This document shows, in pieces, positions 1 to 9,429 of a stretch of 64,000 bases of DNA. The stretch's first letter is position 1. Each line of letters begins with the position of its first letter. Source of the DNA: Planctomycetota bacterium (GTDB lineage: Bacteria > Planctomycetota > UBA1135 > GCA-002686595); assembly GCA_016779225.1 (NCBI GenBank), contig JADHNZ010000006.1:32745-96744 (forward strand), read 5' to 3'. A program made the position numbers and the translations under genes. The notes beneath the pieces are model-generated. The model had not been told where the DNA came from. It saw only the letters and a list, made by a program, of their open reading frames with translations, and did no database searches.

Positions 1-1
1 G

Positions 2-679
<678 letters not shown>

Positions 680-711
680 GCGAGCGGGCGCCCAGGGCGC
701 CCCAGATCGAG

Positions 712-746
712 ACCGGCGCCTCCGCGAAGCCCGCGGGGGCGCCGGT
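712..746 (+). terminator. Hairpin downstream of ahcY
   Basis: ACCGGCGCC (712-720) pairs with GGCGCCGGT (738-746). The stem can extend inward to about 12 bp with one G-T wobble, around an 11-nt loop. No T-run follows, so this may be a Rho-independent terminator of the GC-rich type or simply a transcript-end hairpin. Confidence 0.45.
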
Positions 747-807
747 TCGTCATTCGACGCCGACGAGCCGTGGCCCAATCCCCCGGGATGGGTCAAACTG
801 AGGGGGC

Positions 808-2076
808 ATGCAGGGACCCTCTTCGTGGCTTCGAAGGCTCGGCCTCATGGCTGGACTCCTGGCCTTGGGCCCCGCCCTTGGGCAGGGAGCCGCGCCGAGG
901 AAGGTGCTGCTCGTGGACCTCGACGATGTCGGCGTCGAGATCCTGGATGCGACGGAGACGCCCGGCCTGGACGCCCTCTCCCTGCGAGGACGCACCTTCC
1001 GACGCTTCTACACGGCTCCCATGTGCACGGCCACGAGGGCGCTGATGAACCTCGGCGCTCGCGGAAGTCGTCAGGAGGTGCTCTGCACCGGCAATGTCTC
1101 GGGCACGAACACCTACAAGCTGCCCACGGCGCCCTTCGAGTCCCTCGCCCAGGTGGTGACCGACCAGGGGCTCCGCGCGGCGAAGGTGGGCAAGTGGCAC
1201 CTGTGTGACGACCTCGAGCTCCAGCACCCGCTCGACCACGGCTGGTGGCCCTATGTCGGAGTCATGGGCAACCCCAACCCGAGCGGCGGAGACTGGTTCT
1301 CGTACCCCGAGAATCAGGGGGGCGCTCTCGGCTGGGTTGCCGGTGTCTACATGACGACGCGCGAGGCGGAGCTTGGGATGCGGATGGTCGAGCAGGGCTA
1401 CGACCTCGTCTCGGTCAGCTTCCACGCGATCCACAAGCCCTTCCATGAGCCACCGCAGGCTCTGCACTCGATCCCCCTCCCCCTCGACACGGACTGGAAG
1501 CGCGCCCAGGCCGCGCTCCAGGCCCTGGACCGTGAGCTCGAGCGCCTCGTGCAGCACGCCGAGGCCCTGGGCTACACCGTCCTCGTGTTCAGCGACAACG
1601 GGCTCGCGGGCCCCCTTGGTGGCCTGAAGGGAACAGTCTGGGAGGGCGGCGTGCACACGATCCTCTGGGCCGCAGGCCCGGGGATCCCGGCCGGCGAGGA
1701 CGCCGCGCTCATCGAGGCGGTGGACCTCTACGCGACCGTGCTGGAGCTGCTCGGAATCCCCCAGACCGCCCTGAGGGGCCCGGACTCCACGAGCTTCGTG
1801 CCTCGGCTGTTGGGAGGCGGAGGCTCCAAGAGCCATGTGATCGCCGAGCGCGGTGGGCCCGCGGGAGTCGACCCACGCGACAATCCAGACCTCTGGCGGC
1901 GCATGGTGCGTGAGGACCGCTACAAGCTGATCGTGAACCAGGACGGGCTGGGCCAGCGCCTGTTCGACCTCTGGTCCGACCCCTTCGAGACGACCGACCT
2001 GCTCCTCGACCCCCAGCCGCAGCCCGGCGTGCAGCTCGAGCTGCGCAGGCTGCGTGCGCTCCTCGGCCAGCTTTGA
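808..2076 (+). CDS. Secreted sulfatase-like hydrolase with atypical active-site motif
   Basis: This is an alkaline-phosphatase-superfamily (sulfatase fold) protein of 422 residues with an N-terminal signal peptide (hydrophobic residues about 11-25, AQG-type cleavage region), so it probably works outside the cytoplasm. Metal-site elements are present: LLVDLDD near residue 34, the VGKWHL block near 130 and FSDNG near 263. The nucleophile motif is odd. Sulfatases carry C-x-P-x-R, where Cys becomes formylglycine; here it reads C73-T-A-T-R77, with alanine in place of proline. Whether the Cys is still converted is uncertain. The C-terminal part (RYKLIVNQ, then LFDLWSDPFETTDL) matches the usual sulfatase tail. 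ATG follows a GAGGGGG ribosome site. Its stop overlaps the start of gluQ. Confidence 0.8.
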   Translation: MQGPSSWLRRLGLMAGLLALGPALGQGAAPRKVLLVDLDDVGVEILDATETPGLDALSLRGRTFRRFYTAPMCTATRALMNLGARGSRQEVLCTGNVSGTNTYKLPTAPFESLAQVVTDQGLRAAKVGKWHLCDDLELQHPLDHGWWPYVGVMGNPNPSGGDWFSYPENQGGALGWVAGVYMTTREAELGMRMVEQGYDLVSVSFHAIHKPFHEPPQALHSIPLPLDTDWKRAQAALQALDRELERLVQHAEALGYTVLVFSDNGLAGPLGGLKGTVWEGGVHTILWAAGPGIPAGEDAALIEAVDLYATVLELLGIPQTALRGPDSTSFVPRLLGGGGSKSHVIAERGGPAGVDPRDNPDLWRRMVREDRYKLIVNQDGLGQRLFDLWSDPFETTDLLLDPQPQPGVQLELRRLRALLGQL

Positions 2077-3005
2077 CTCCCTCCGCAGCGCCGATCAACC
2101 ACACGGGCCGCGGCCCCGTGGGCCGCCTCGCACCCAGCCCCACAGGTCCCCTGCACCTCGGGCACGCCTACGCGTTCCTCCATGCCTTCTGGTGGACGCG
2201 CAGCCGGGAAGGCACGGTGCTGCTGCGCTTCGACGATCTGGACGCGAGCCGCTGCCGTCCCGAGTTCCGGGACCTCGCCCTGCGGGACTTGGAGTGGCTG
2301 GGGATCGAGTGGAGCGGGACGCCGCTGCTGCAGTCCTCCCGCCTAGAGGCCTACGCGGAGGCCCTCGAGCGGCTCCGACACAGCCCGCGCGCCTTCGGCT
2401 GCCGCTGCACGCGCCGCGACCTCGAGGCCGTTGCTGCGCCCCATGCCGGCGAGGAGCTCCTGTATCCGGGGACTTGCCGTGCCCTAGGTCTCGACGGCCC
2501 CGCACTGCGCCTTCGAGTGCCCAGCGAGCCCGTGCGGCTGGCCGAGGTCTGTGCATCCGAGCGGGAGGTGAACCTGGCCCTCGAGGGCGGGGACTTCCTG
2601 GTGCGCACCCGATCCGGGCAGCCCTCCTACCAGCTCGTCACCGCCCTCGACGATGACCACCAGGGGGTGACCGAGGTCGCCCGGGGCCGCGACCTCCTGG
2701 TCTCCATGGGCCGACAGGACCTCATCCGCGCGGAGCTGGGACTCAGGCCGCTGTCCTCCGCTCATCTCCCTCTCGTCGTGGACGCTTCGGGCCGGCGCCT
2801 GGCGAAGCGCGCCCAGGATCTGAGCCTGGAGGGTCTGCGCGCGGCCGGCGTGGATCCGGTTCGGATCCTCGCCCGGGCCATGGACTGCGACTTCCAAGGG
2901 GGCGGCATGGCCGAGGCCCATGCACGCGCGCTGGAGTCCTACCGCCTGCCCCTCGGCAGCGTGCGCACCGCGCCCACCGTCGACGCCCTGCGATCCAGGG
3001 CCTAG
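2073..3005 (+). CDS. gluQ: Glutamyl-Q tRNA(Asp) synthetase
   Basis: This truncated GluRS paralogue activates glutamate and attaches it to queuosine in tRNA-Asp. It has the class I HIGH motif as HLGH (residues 28-31) in APSPTGPLHLGH. A cysteine pair C-R-C near 110, followed by YPGTC, fits the family zinc site, and LAKR replaces the KMSKS-type loop of the family. At 310 residues it lacks the anticodon-binding domain, which separates it from true GluRS (about 470 or more residues). The start is TTG at 2073, overlapping the TGA of the upstream sulfatase-like gene by 4 bp (TTGA), which suggests translational coupling. Acting on queuosine tRNA implies that the cell makes or salvages queuosine elsewhere. 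Confidence 0.9.
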   Translation: MTPSAAPINHTGRGPVGRLAPSPTGPLHLGHAYAFLHAFWWTRSREGTVLLRFDDLDASRCRPEFRDLALRDLEWLGIEWSGTPLLQSSRLEAYAEALERLRHSPRAFGCRCTRRDLEAVAAPHAGEELLYPGTCRALGLDGPALRLRVPSEPVRLAEVCASEREVNLALEGGDFLVRTRSGQPSYQLVTALDDDHQGVTEVARGRDLLVSMGRQDLIRAELGLRPLSSAHLPLVVDASGRRLAKRAQDLSLEGLRAAGVDPVRILARAMDCDFQGGGMAEAHARALESYRLPLGSVRTAPTVDALRSRA

Positions 3006-3014
3006 ACTCCTCCC

Positions 3015-3608
3015 GTGCTCGGTCGTCTCTGCGTCCTCCTGCTCCTGGCCGGCTGCTCCGCGCAGCAGGGGGTCGTCCGCCCGCGTCGCGCAAGCGTGGA
3101 TTCGTGGCGCCCCACGGGTGCCTATGTGGCCGTGGATGCCCAGCGGGGCGCTCGCGCCTTCGTTCCCGAGGGTTGGAAGCCGAGCAGCGGCACCTGGCGC
3201 GTGCACCTGCCCGCGATCACGGCGATCGGCGTCGCTCCCGCAGGGCAGGGCGAGGACCTGGATGTGGCCTGGGCCTGTCAGTTCCTGCACTCCCAGGTCC
3301 TACGCGACCTGCACCAGGCCGGCGTCGAAGCGACCGGGCAGCAGCGTCCGGGCCTGGGCAGGATGACCGTGCGCCTCGAGCCCCTCCGCGGAGGCTCCTC
3401 CACCAGCGAGCAGCTCGTCCTGCACCTCGAGTCCACGGTGGACGCCCCGGCAGGTCAGCCCCTGATCCTCCGCGTCCCCGTCACGCGCCCCACCGGAGCG
3501 GACGCGGTGGTCGAGGGATGGTCCGAGAACCGCACCCTGCTGCGCGCCTGGTCCCGGGACCTAGTGGACGCACTCACGCGCCTGCGGGGCCTCCCCATGC
3601 GCACGTGA
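3015..3608 (+). CDS. Hypothetical lipoprotein
   Basis: A 197-residue protein with a short lipoprotein signal: a GTG start, hydrophobic LCVLLLLAGC and a lipobox L-A-G-C with the lipidated cysteine at position 14. The mature part is predicted to be mixed alpha/beta and shows no motif I recognise. It starts 9 bases after gluQ and ends 5 bases before the next membrane-protein gene, so it is probably co-transcribed with both. Function unknown; membrane anchoring is inferred only from the lipobox. Confidence 0.75.
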   Translation: MLGRLCVLLLLAGCSAQQGVVRPRRASVDSWRPTGAYVAVDAQRGARAFVPEGWKPSSGTWRVHLPAITAIGVAPAGQGEDLDVAWACQFLHSQVLRDLHQAGVEATGQQRPGLGRMTVRLEPLRGGSSTSEQLVLHLESTVDAPAGQPLILRVPVTRPTGADAVVEGWSENRTLLRAWSRDLVDALTRLRGLPMRT

Positions 3609-3613
3609 GCCCC

Positions 3614-4636
3614 ATGGGGAACCCTGACCCGGGCCCTTGGCGCGAGCTCCCTCTTGCCCCGCGCGCCTGGGGGCCTGGCCTCCTCGCGGGGCTCGTGGGT
3701 GCCGGCATGCTGGGGCTGGCCTGGACCCTAGGCAGCCTTGCACTCGAGGCCGACGGCGCGCCGAGCGCGTTCCTGCTGCCCTTCACCCTGTTCGTCCTGT
3801 TGATCGCCGCCGCAGGGGCGTTCGCGCTCCTCGTGGCGGCGGCGGCACTCGCTGGGGGTGCCCGCGTGCGGAGTCGCCGGGCGCCCGGAGGCGGCGAGCG
3901 TCAGCTCGAGATCGAGGAGAGCGCGGCCATCCTTCGCCGCCGCAGGCGCGTCCCGCTCGCGGGGAGCTGGGTGGCCCTGACCGAGGAGGGCCTGGTGGTG
4001 CACGGGCCGGGCGGACGGCGCTGGGAGGCACCGTCCTTGGATCCGGGCTTCGGAGCCGAGGAGGCCGCAAGGTGGGCCGCCTCCCTCGACCTCGCCCTGG
4101 GTCCCGGGCGCCGACCGCGATCGGCGCTGGGGTTCTGCTGGGAGAGCCGGCCCGAGGCATGGCAGCTTCGAGCCATGGGCTGGACCGCGGGCCCCTGGGT
4201 GCTCGCCCTGCTCGGGGCGTCCTTCCTCGTCTTCGTCGGCGGGGTCTCAGCGGCGGTGCTCATGGACGCCCTGCCCGTCACAGGAGGCGCGGCTCCGATC
4301 CTCGGACTCTTCGCGCTGGCAGGGCTGGGTCTACTTCTGGCAGCCAGAGGCCGGGCAAGGCTGCGGAGGACGCTGACACTCGAGGGAGGCACCCTGCGCC
4401 TCGTTCGGCCGCCGTGGTCTCCTCGAGAGGTGAGCCTCGCGGAGGGCGAAGTGCGCTGCGTCTCACCACGCAGGCCGGGGTCCACCGGCCGCGGCCCCCT
4501 CTGGGCCCTCGAGCTCCCCACCCTCGAAGGCCCGATCCTCTGGAGCCTGCCCTGTGGCGCGGAGGGCCACCGCTCTGCCGCCCGGTGGATCGAGCGCGCA
4601 CGCCGCGACGGCAGGACGCGCGGTCTGCCGGAATAG
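3614..4636 (+). CDS. Hypothetical membrane protein with two TM hairpins
   Basis: A 340-residue protein starting at ATG 3614, only 5 bases after the preceding lipoprotein stop. Two pairs of hydrophobic helices are clear: about residues 20-80 (LLAGLVGAGMLGLAWTLG, then LLPFTLFVLLIAAAGAFALL) and about 195-245. Each pair is followed by a soluble Arg-rich segment that looks beta-rich (residues about 90-180 and 255-340). The internal repetition suggests a duplicated TM-hairpin plus small beta-domain unit. No catalytic motif is visible and I do not recognise the family. The frame is open further upstream, but that part overlaps the lipoprotein gene in another frame and is not credible as coding. Confidence 0.7.
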   Translation: MGNPDPGPWRELPLAPRAWGPGLLAGLVGAGMLGLAWTLGSLALEADGAPSAFLLPFTLFVLLIAAAGAFALLVAAAALAGGARVRSRRAPGGGERQLEIEESAAILRRRRRVPLAGSWVALTEEGLVVHGPGGRRWEAPSLDPGFGAEEAARWAASLDLALGPGRRPRSALGFCWESRPEAWQLRAMGWTAGPWVLALLGASFLVFVGGVSAAVLMDALPVTGGAAPILGLFALAGLGLLLAARGRARLRRTLTLEGGTLRLVRPPWSPREVSLAEGEVRCVSPRRPGSTGRGPLWALELPTLEGPILWSLPCGAEGHRSAARWIERARRDGRTRGLPE

Positions 4637-4672
4637 AGACGCCCCGCCCGAAGGAGACGGCACGCTGGGCCG

Positions 4673-5215
4673 ATGTCCGCCACCAGCCCCGTCTGCCGCC
4701 TCGTGGCGGCGCCTCTCCTCGCCACGGCCCTTCTTGCCGCATGTGTGGGACCGGCACGCCCAGAGGCACCTCTTGCCGGCCCCGGACTCGAGGTGATCCA
4801 GGAGCTCGAGGGAACCTGGGTCCGCTGTGACGAGAGCGGGGCCCCCACCGAGGTGGTCACCAATGTGTTCCGCATCACCGCGGGCGGCTCGGCGGTGTCG
4901 GAGGTGGTCTTCCCCGGCGCGCCCGAGGAGATGCTGACCGTCTATGTCGCGGGCAGAGAGGGCCTCGAACTCACCCACTACTGCGCAGCACGCAACGCGC
5001 CGCGGATGGTGCTCGACCCCACCTCGACACCCGACGACCTGCGCTTCACCTGCACGGGCGGGGTCGGCCTCGAGGATCACTCCACGGGCCACATGCACAC
5101 GGGGCGCCTCGTTCGCCTCGGCCCCGACCGCATGCGGACCGAGTGGGCCTATCTCGAGGGCGGCCAGGTGACCTTCACGGGCGTGTTCGACATCGCCCGC
5201 GTCAAGAAGCCCTGA
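4673..5215 (+). CDS. Lipoprotein with small beta-barrel-like domain
   Basis: A 180-residue protein with a lipoprotein signal (LLATALLAAC, lipidated Cys at 24). The body contains a motif that I recall from a widespread uncharacterised family of about 160 residues: a strand ending in E-M-L-T-V-Y, then LELTHYCAARNAPRM. Members look like lipocalin-like or nitrobindin-like barrels, but no function is established for this one and no haem ligand can be assigned. It follows the TM-hairpin protein by 36 bases and converges on msrA, whose stop lies 38 bases beyond. Confidence 0.7.
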   Translation: MSATSPVCRLVAAPLLATALLAACVGPARPEAPLAGPGLEVIQELEGTWVRCDESGAPTEVVTNVFRITAGGSAVSEVVFPGAPEEMLTVYVAGREGLELTHYCAARNAPRMVLDPTSTPDDLRFTCTGGVGLEDHSTGHMHTGRLVRLGPDRMRTEWAYLEGGQVTFTGVFDIARVKKP

Positions 5216-5231
5216 GTCCGGGCTCTCGCAA

Positions 5232-5252
5232 CACGCCTCGCAGGAGGGCGTG
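5232..5252. terminator. Weak hairpin between convergent genes
   Basis: CACGCCTC (5232-5239) can pair with GAGGGCGTG (5244-5252) if one G is bulged. It sits exactly between a plus-strand stop (5215) and a minus-strand stop (5254), where a bidirectional terminator would be expected. No T-run is present, so support is modest. Confidence 0.3.
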
Positions 5253-5253
5253 C

Positions 5254-5979
5254 TCAGTTGCCCAGGTCAAGCTTCTGGAGCTTGGGCCGGATCACCATCC
5301 GACAGTAGCCCTGCTCGCCGTTCAGGCTGTAGTAGTCCTGGTGGTAGTCCTCGGCGGGCCAGAAGCGCTCTGCCGGGCGCACTTCGGTCACGATCGGGCT
5401 CGAGAAGGTGTCCGAGGCGTTGATCGCCGCGATCTGGCGCTCGGCCTCCTCCTTCTGGGCCTCGCTGTGGAAGAAGACCGCCGAGCGGTACTGGGGTCCG
5501 GCGTCCGCGCCCTGACGGTCCCAGCTCGTGGGGTCGTGCATGCGCCAGAACCACTCCAGGATCTCTCCCGCGCTGATGACGCGCGGATCGAACCGCACCT
5601 CTGTGACCTCGATGTGGCCCGTCTTCTTGCCGCAGATCTCGCGGTAGGTCGGGTTCTCCACATGCCCGCCCATGTACCCCGAGACCGCGTCCAGCACGCC
5701 CTCTAGGCGCTCGTAGACGGCCTCCGTACACCAGAAGCAACCGGCGCCCAGGGTGATGACCTCCTCGGAGGCCGGAGTCGACTCGGAGGCTGTGGCCTCC
5801 TCGGGATCTTGATCGGAGCTCATGGCAGGGCTTGGGTCGGGGGTGGTGCCGGAGGTCGTGTCCTGAGAGGAGGAGCCTCCCTGCTGGGTGGTGCTCACGG
5901 GCTGCAGGTCTCCGTCACCGGGCGCGGGACGAGGAGCGCAGGCGAGGAGAGCGAGTGCGGTTAGGGGCAGCAGCTTCAT
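5254..5979 (-). CDS. msrA: Exported peptide-methionine (S)-S-oxide reductase
   Basis: MsrA reduces methionine-S-sulfoxide in proteins. The catalytic motif GCFWCTE is present (nucleophile C81), and a resolving-type cysteine lies near the C-terminus in GYCRM. Unlike the cytosolic enzyme, this 241-residue form begins with a lipoprotein signal (LLPLTALALLAC, lipobox Cys 14), followed by about 55 Ser/Thr/Gln-rich linker residues before the enzyme domain. It is therefore predicted to be tethered outside the cytoplasm and to repair oxidised envelope proteins; the electron donor is not visible here. The start codon overlaps the stop of the upstream BatD-like gene as ATGA, so translation is probably coupled. 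Confidence 0.92.
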   Translation of the reverse strand: MKLLPLTALALLACAPRPAPGDGDLQPVSTTQQGGSSSQDTTSGTTPDPSPAMSSDQDPEEATASESTPASEEVITLGAGCFWCTEAVYERLEGVLDAVSGYMGGHVENPTYREICGKKTGHIEVTEVRFDPRVISAGEILEWFWRMHDPTSWDRQGADAGPQYRSAVFFHSEAQKEEAERQIAAINASDTFSSPIVTEVRPAERFWPAEDYHQDYYSLNGEQGYCRMVIRPKLQKLDLGN

Positions 5980-6935
5980 GGTTGATCCGGGAGCACGGCT
6001 CGTGCTCCCCAGAGCCAATAGGACACCACGGCAAGACCCCAAGCGAGCAGCAGCGCGGGAAGGCCGCGGGCGAGGGCCGGGTCCTGAGGGGGGCCGGAGG
6101 TGGGCGGCTGGGGCGCTTGCGCTCCGGAGGGAGGGGCAAGAACCTCCTCTCGGTAGGCCTCGGACTCGGGATCGAACCAGGACCAGCGGAGAGGCTGCAC
6201 CGTCGCGGAGGGAGCCGTCCCCACAGCGAGGCCGTACTGGAAGAGCCCGCCCCCCAGCGCCGCGGGGCCTGAGACACTCCAGCCCGGTCCGGGCTCCCAG
6301 CGCGGCGGGTCCCCGCCCCGTGCGTCCATCGCGCGGAGGACCCAGCTGCCCGAGAGGCGGAACGGCGGGGTGGACTCCCACTCCGCAGCCGGGCGTCCCA
6401 CCGAGCCGGTGAACCCGATGGGGCGCCCCTCCTCCGGGAGAGCGCGCACCGCGAGGGAAGCCGGGGCCGCCCGCACGAGGACCTCCTCGAGCCGCGGGCC
6501 CAGGCCAAGGCCGAGCCCGGCCGCAGCCTCCAGCCCGTAACGAGCCGTCGCCACGGGCAGCTCGAGGGGGCCACTCCTGTCGCAGGGCAGGATGGCCCGG
6601 AGGCGCACGAAGGCAGGGCCCTCGCTCCCGGCTCCAAGCCCGGAGGTCTCAGCCAGCACCAGCTCCCCATTCAGCACCACAGGGTCCGCCCCAGCCTCTG
6701 CAGAGAGCCACTCCAGGCGCTCCACGCAGCCGCCCGCGAGGCGCAGCTCCACCGGCACCGCGAGCGCGCGCTGGAAGAGCTGTCCCAGGCCGCGCTGTGC
6801 GTGGGACCGCGGGATGCTGAGGGTCCACTCCAGCCGCACCTGCTGGCCCACGAAGGGCCTCGCCGGAGAGGCCTCCAGCCGGAGCTCGGGAGCCTCCTGG
6901 ACCAGGCAGAGGAGCAGCGGAACGAGGGCCAGCAC
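5976..6935 (-). CDS. BatD-like membrane-anchored protein
   Basis: A 319-residue protein with an N-terminal signal peptide (GTG start, LALVPLLLCLV), a long beta-rich extracytoplasmic part, and one C-terminal transmembrane helix (about residues 293-313) with a short tail. The opening strand pattern, a short E-x-S-x-A-R-P-F-V-G-Q-Q-V segment followed by hydrophobic strands, resembles the start of BatD (oxygen-tolerance) proteins, which sit with VWA-domain Bat proteins in the envelope. No batA or batB lies next to it, and it is shorter than typical BatD, so the assignment is tentative. Its stop overlaps the msrA start by 4 bp. Confidence 0.5.
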   Translation of the reverse strand: MLALVPLLLCLVQEAPELRLEASPARPFVGQQVRLEWTLSIPRSHAQRGLGQLFQRALAVPVELRLAGGCVERLEWLSAEAGADPVVLNGELVLAETSGLGAGSEGPAFVRLRAILPCDRSGPLELPVATARYGLEAAAGLGLGLGPRLEEVLVRAAPASLAVRALPEEGRPIGFTGSVGRPAAEWESTPPFRLSGSWVLRAMDARGGDPPRWEPGPGWSVSGPAALGGGLFQYGLAVGTAPSATVQPLRWSWFDPESEAYREEVLAPPSGAQAPQPPTSGPPQDPALARGLPALLLAWGLAVVSYWLWGARAVLPDQP

Positions 6936-7032
6936 GGCCTGAGTCTAGGCCAGCCCCCACACCTGACACACCTCTTGCCCCACCTCACGGCCGGCGGGGC
7001 AACCGGCGGGGGGCCGGCGCTACCCTTGTGGC

Positions 7033-9300
7033 ATGGACCGCGCGCAGCTCACCCGGCTTCCCTTCCTGTCGAGGTGCTCCACCCTCAAGGGGCTCCTCGC
7101 CGTTCCCGCGGCGCTGGTCGCGCTGGCCTCCGCAGCCGACGCCAGCGCCCCCCAGGACGGCCGCTCCCGCGAGGAGATCTGGTACGCGCCCACGGCCGAG
7201 GACTGGGCCAAGCCCTGCCTGATCACCTGGCAGCGGACCTGGGACGACGCGGTGGCGCTGGCCCTGCGGACGGGACGCCCCCTCATGATCGCCGTGAACA
7301 TGGACGGCGAGATTGCGAGTGAGCACTACGCGGGCATCCGCTACCGCCAGACCGAGATCGGCAAGCTCTTCGAGCCCTATGTCTCGGTGATCGCGTCGGT
7401 CTACCGCCACACCCCGCGCGACCACGACGAGGAGGGCAACCGTATTCCCTGCCCCCGCTTCGGTGGCGTCACTTGCGGCGAGCACATCGCCATCGAGCCC
7501 CTGCTGCACGACCAGTACTTCGACGAGACGCGCGTCGCGCCCCGCCACATCATGGTCGAGCTCGACAAGCAGGAGGTCTACGATGTGTACTACGCCTTCG
7601 ACACCGAGTCGGTGTTCGAGCGCATCACCACCGGGATCACCGAGCGCGTGCTCGAGCCCTATCCCGAGCCCGAGGGCGACCGCAGCCTGGACGAGCGCAT
7701 CGCCTCCACGGACTCCGCCGACCGGGTCTTCGTGGAGACGCTCTACAGCAAGGGTGACCGAGCCGCGCGCAAGGATCTCCTGCAGCGCGCGGAGGCCCTC
7801 GGGTCCAAGGCGCCCCTCCAGATCCTGCGCCAGGCCCTGTTTGGGCTCGACAGCGAGCTCGCCTCCATCGCGCGCCGAACGCTCGCCGCGAGTGACAACC
7901 CCGCAGCCATCGACCTGATCATGGAGGCCCTCAAGGTTCCCATGCCCGGGGACGAGCGCCTGCTCCTCGTGGCCAGCCTCGACCGCCTTGGCGAAGTCGA
8001 CCCGCGCGGCAAGACCCTTGCCGTGGTCCAGCGGGGCCTGGGCTCAGGATCGGAGACCGTGGACCCGAGCCGCTGGAAGAGCAGCGGACGCACGAGCCCC
8101 GCTGCCGTGGAGCGAGGAGCCGTCGAGTCGCGACTCGAGTATGCGGCGGCGCGACTCGCTGGGCAGCCGGACCCCCAGGCGGAGCTCGAGTTTGCCGAGG
8201 CGATGCTCGCCCTCGCGGTCGATCCAAGGGCTGCCATCTCCCCCATGGCGGCGGGCGCACAGGCCGGTCGCCTCCAGGAGCTGCGCTTCCGTGATGCTCT
8301 GGACGCGGCCCTTCGGGCCGAGGAGGCCGGGGCCTCCGGCTGGCGGCTGGACGCGGCCATCTGCCTCGCCCGGTGGTACCTGGGAGACCCCATCCGTGCC
8401 CAGGAGCGCGCCGCCAAGGCCGTGCAGGCGTTGCCCGCCGGAACCGAGACCTGGAACGCGATGGCCGTCCTGTCCCTGTTCGCCAAGGGCCGTCGGGAGT
8501 CCATCGAGGCAGCCAGCCAGGCGGGTCAGGACTTCCCGCCCCAGTGGGTTGCGGATGTTCACGCGGCCTACACCGTGCTCGGGCGCCACCCCGAGGCGTC
8601 TGACGCGCATGTCCTGCAGCATCACGACTTCCTGAAGGGTCTTGGGGCAGATGGTCCGGCCCTGGAGGCCCTCGAGTCGGGCCTCGACAGGTTCCCCGCC
8701 TCACCCGACCTGCACGGGCGCCTGCGAGTGGCCCTGCTCAAGGAGGGCGGACCGCTGCGCCTGGAGGAGCACTACCAGCGCCTCCTGACCATGGACGCCC
8801 CGCGACCCCACACCGACTGGTACGGCGCCCATGCCGCGCGCATCGCAGCGGAGGTCTGGCGCTTCACGCCCGCACCGGAGTCCGCTGATGCCGCCTACAC
8901 TCAGGCATGGGCCGCCTACGTACGTGCGGAGGAGCTCTACATGCAATGGGAAGAGGCGAACCCCGAGACAGCGGACTCAGGTCGCCACTACCGCGCGCTC
9001 TGCCTCGCGGGAAGGGCACGCTTGGCCAGCGAGAAGAACGAGCGAGAGAGCGCGGTGGTGCTCATCGAGGAGGCCTTCCGTCTGAGGCCCCTCTCGGCCG
9101 CGACGCGGGACGGCGTGGGCATGTCGCCCGTCGGCGCCGCCTTCATGATTCGACGCCGGGCATCCGAGGAGGACCGGGTCGACCTGGTCGCACGGATCGA
9201 TGCGGCCCTGGACACGCTCGCCGCGGTCGATCCCACGCTGCTCGACATCCCGGTGAACGAGCGGGGGCCCAGGGGCGACCGGGTGCGCCGCCGACGCTAG
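7033..9300 (+). CDS. Exported thioredoxin-fold/TPR protein
   Basis: A 755-residue protein with a signal peptide (residues about 17-38, ending ASA). Residues about 55-190 look like a thioredoxin-like domain of the DUF255/YyaL-adjacent type: WDDAVALALRTGRPLMIAVN followed by a strand and VSVIASVYR, but without a CxxC redox pair. The rest is helical and repeat-rich, consistent with TPR or HEAT-like repeats (for example ALALRTG, AKAVQALPAGTETWNAMA). It most likely works as a periplasmic scaffold or chaperone rather than a disulfide reductase. The ATG at 7033 is the first in frame. It is the last gene before the tRNA-Asn-flanked block. Confidence 0.6.
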   Translation: MDRAQLTRLPFLSRCSTLKGLLAVPAALVALASAADASAPQDGRSREEIWYAPTAEDWAKPCLITWQRTWDDAVALALRTGRPLMIAVNMDGEIASEHYAGIRYRQTEIGKLFEPYVSVIASVYRHTPRDHDEEGNRIPCPRFGGVTCGEHIAIEPLLHDQYFDETRVAPRHIMVELDKQEVYDVYYAFDTESVFERITTGITERVLEPYPEPEGDRSLDERIASTDSADRVFVETLYSKGDRAARKDLLQRAEALGSKAPLQILRQALFGLDSELASIARRTLAASDNPAAIDLIMEALKVPMPGDERLLLVASLDRLGEVDPRGKTLAVVQRGLGSGSETVDPSRWKSSGRTSPAAVERGAVESRLEYAAARLAGQPDPQAELEFAEAMLALAVDPRAAISPMAAGAQAGRLQELRFRDALDAALRAEEAGASGWRLDAAICLARWYLGDPIRAQERAAKAVQALPAGTETWNAMAVLSLFAKGRRESIEAASQAGQDFPPQWVADVHAAYTVLGRHPEASDAHVLQHHDFLKGLGADGPALEALESGLDRFPASPDLHGRLRVALLKEGGPLRLEEHYQRLLTMDAPRPHTDWYGAHAARIAAEVWRFTPAPESADAAYTQAWAAYVRAEELYMQWEEANPETADSGRHYRALCLAGRARLASEKNERESAVVLIEEAFRLRPLSAATRDGVGMSPVGAAFMIRRRASEEDRVDLVARIDAALDTLAAVDPTLLDIPVNERGPRGDRVRRRR

Positions 9301-9429
9301 TAGGCCCAGCCGCCCCGCCCGGCCCTGGCGGATCCTCGGCGCACGTGGGCCCGTCGCCTCCTGCGTCCACTCTTGCATGGACGCTGCGGCCGGCGACAAC
9401 GGGTACCGGTTGCCTCATCCGTCGGGTGG

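Noticed and set aside
3104..3613. Upstream extension of the membrane-protein gene by 170 codons
   Set aside because: The extension overlaps the lipoprotein gene in another frame and is Arg/Pro-rich shadow sequence; ATG 3614 leads straight into the membrane helices.
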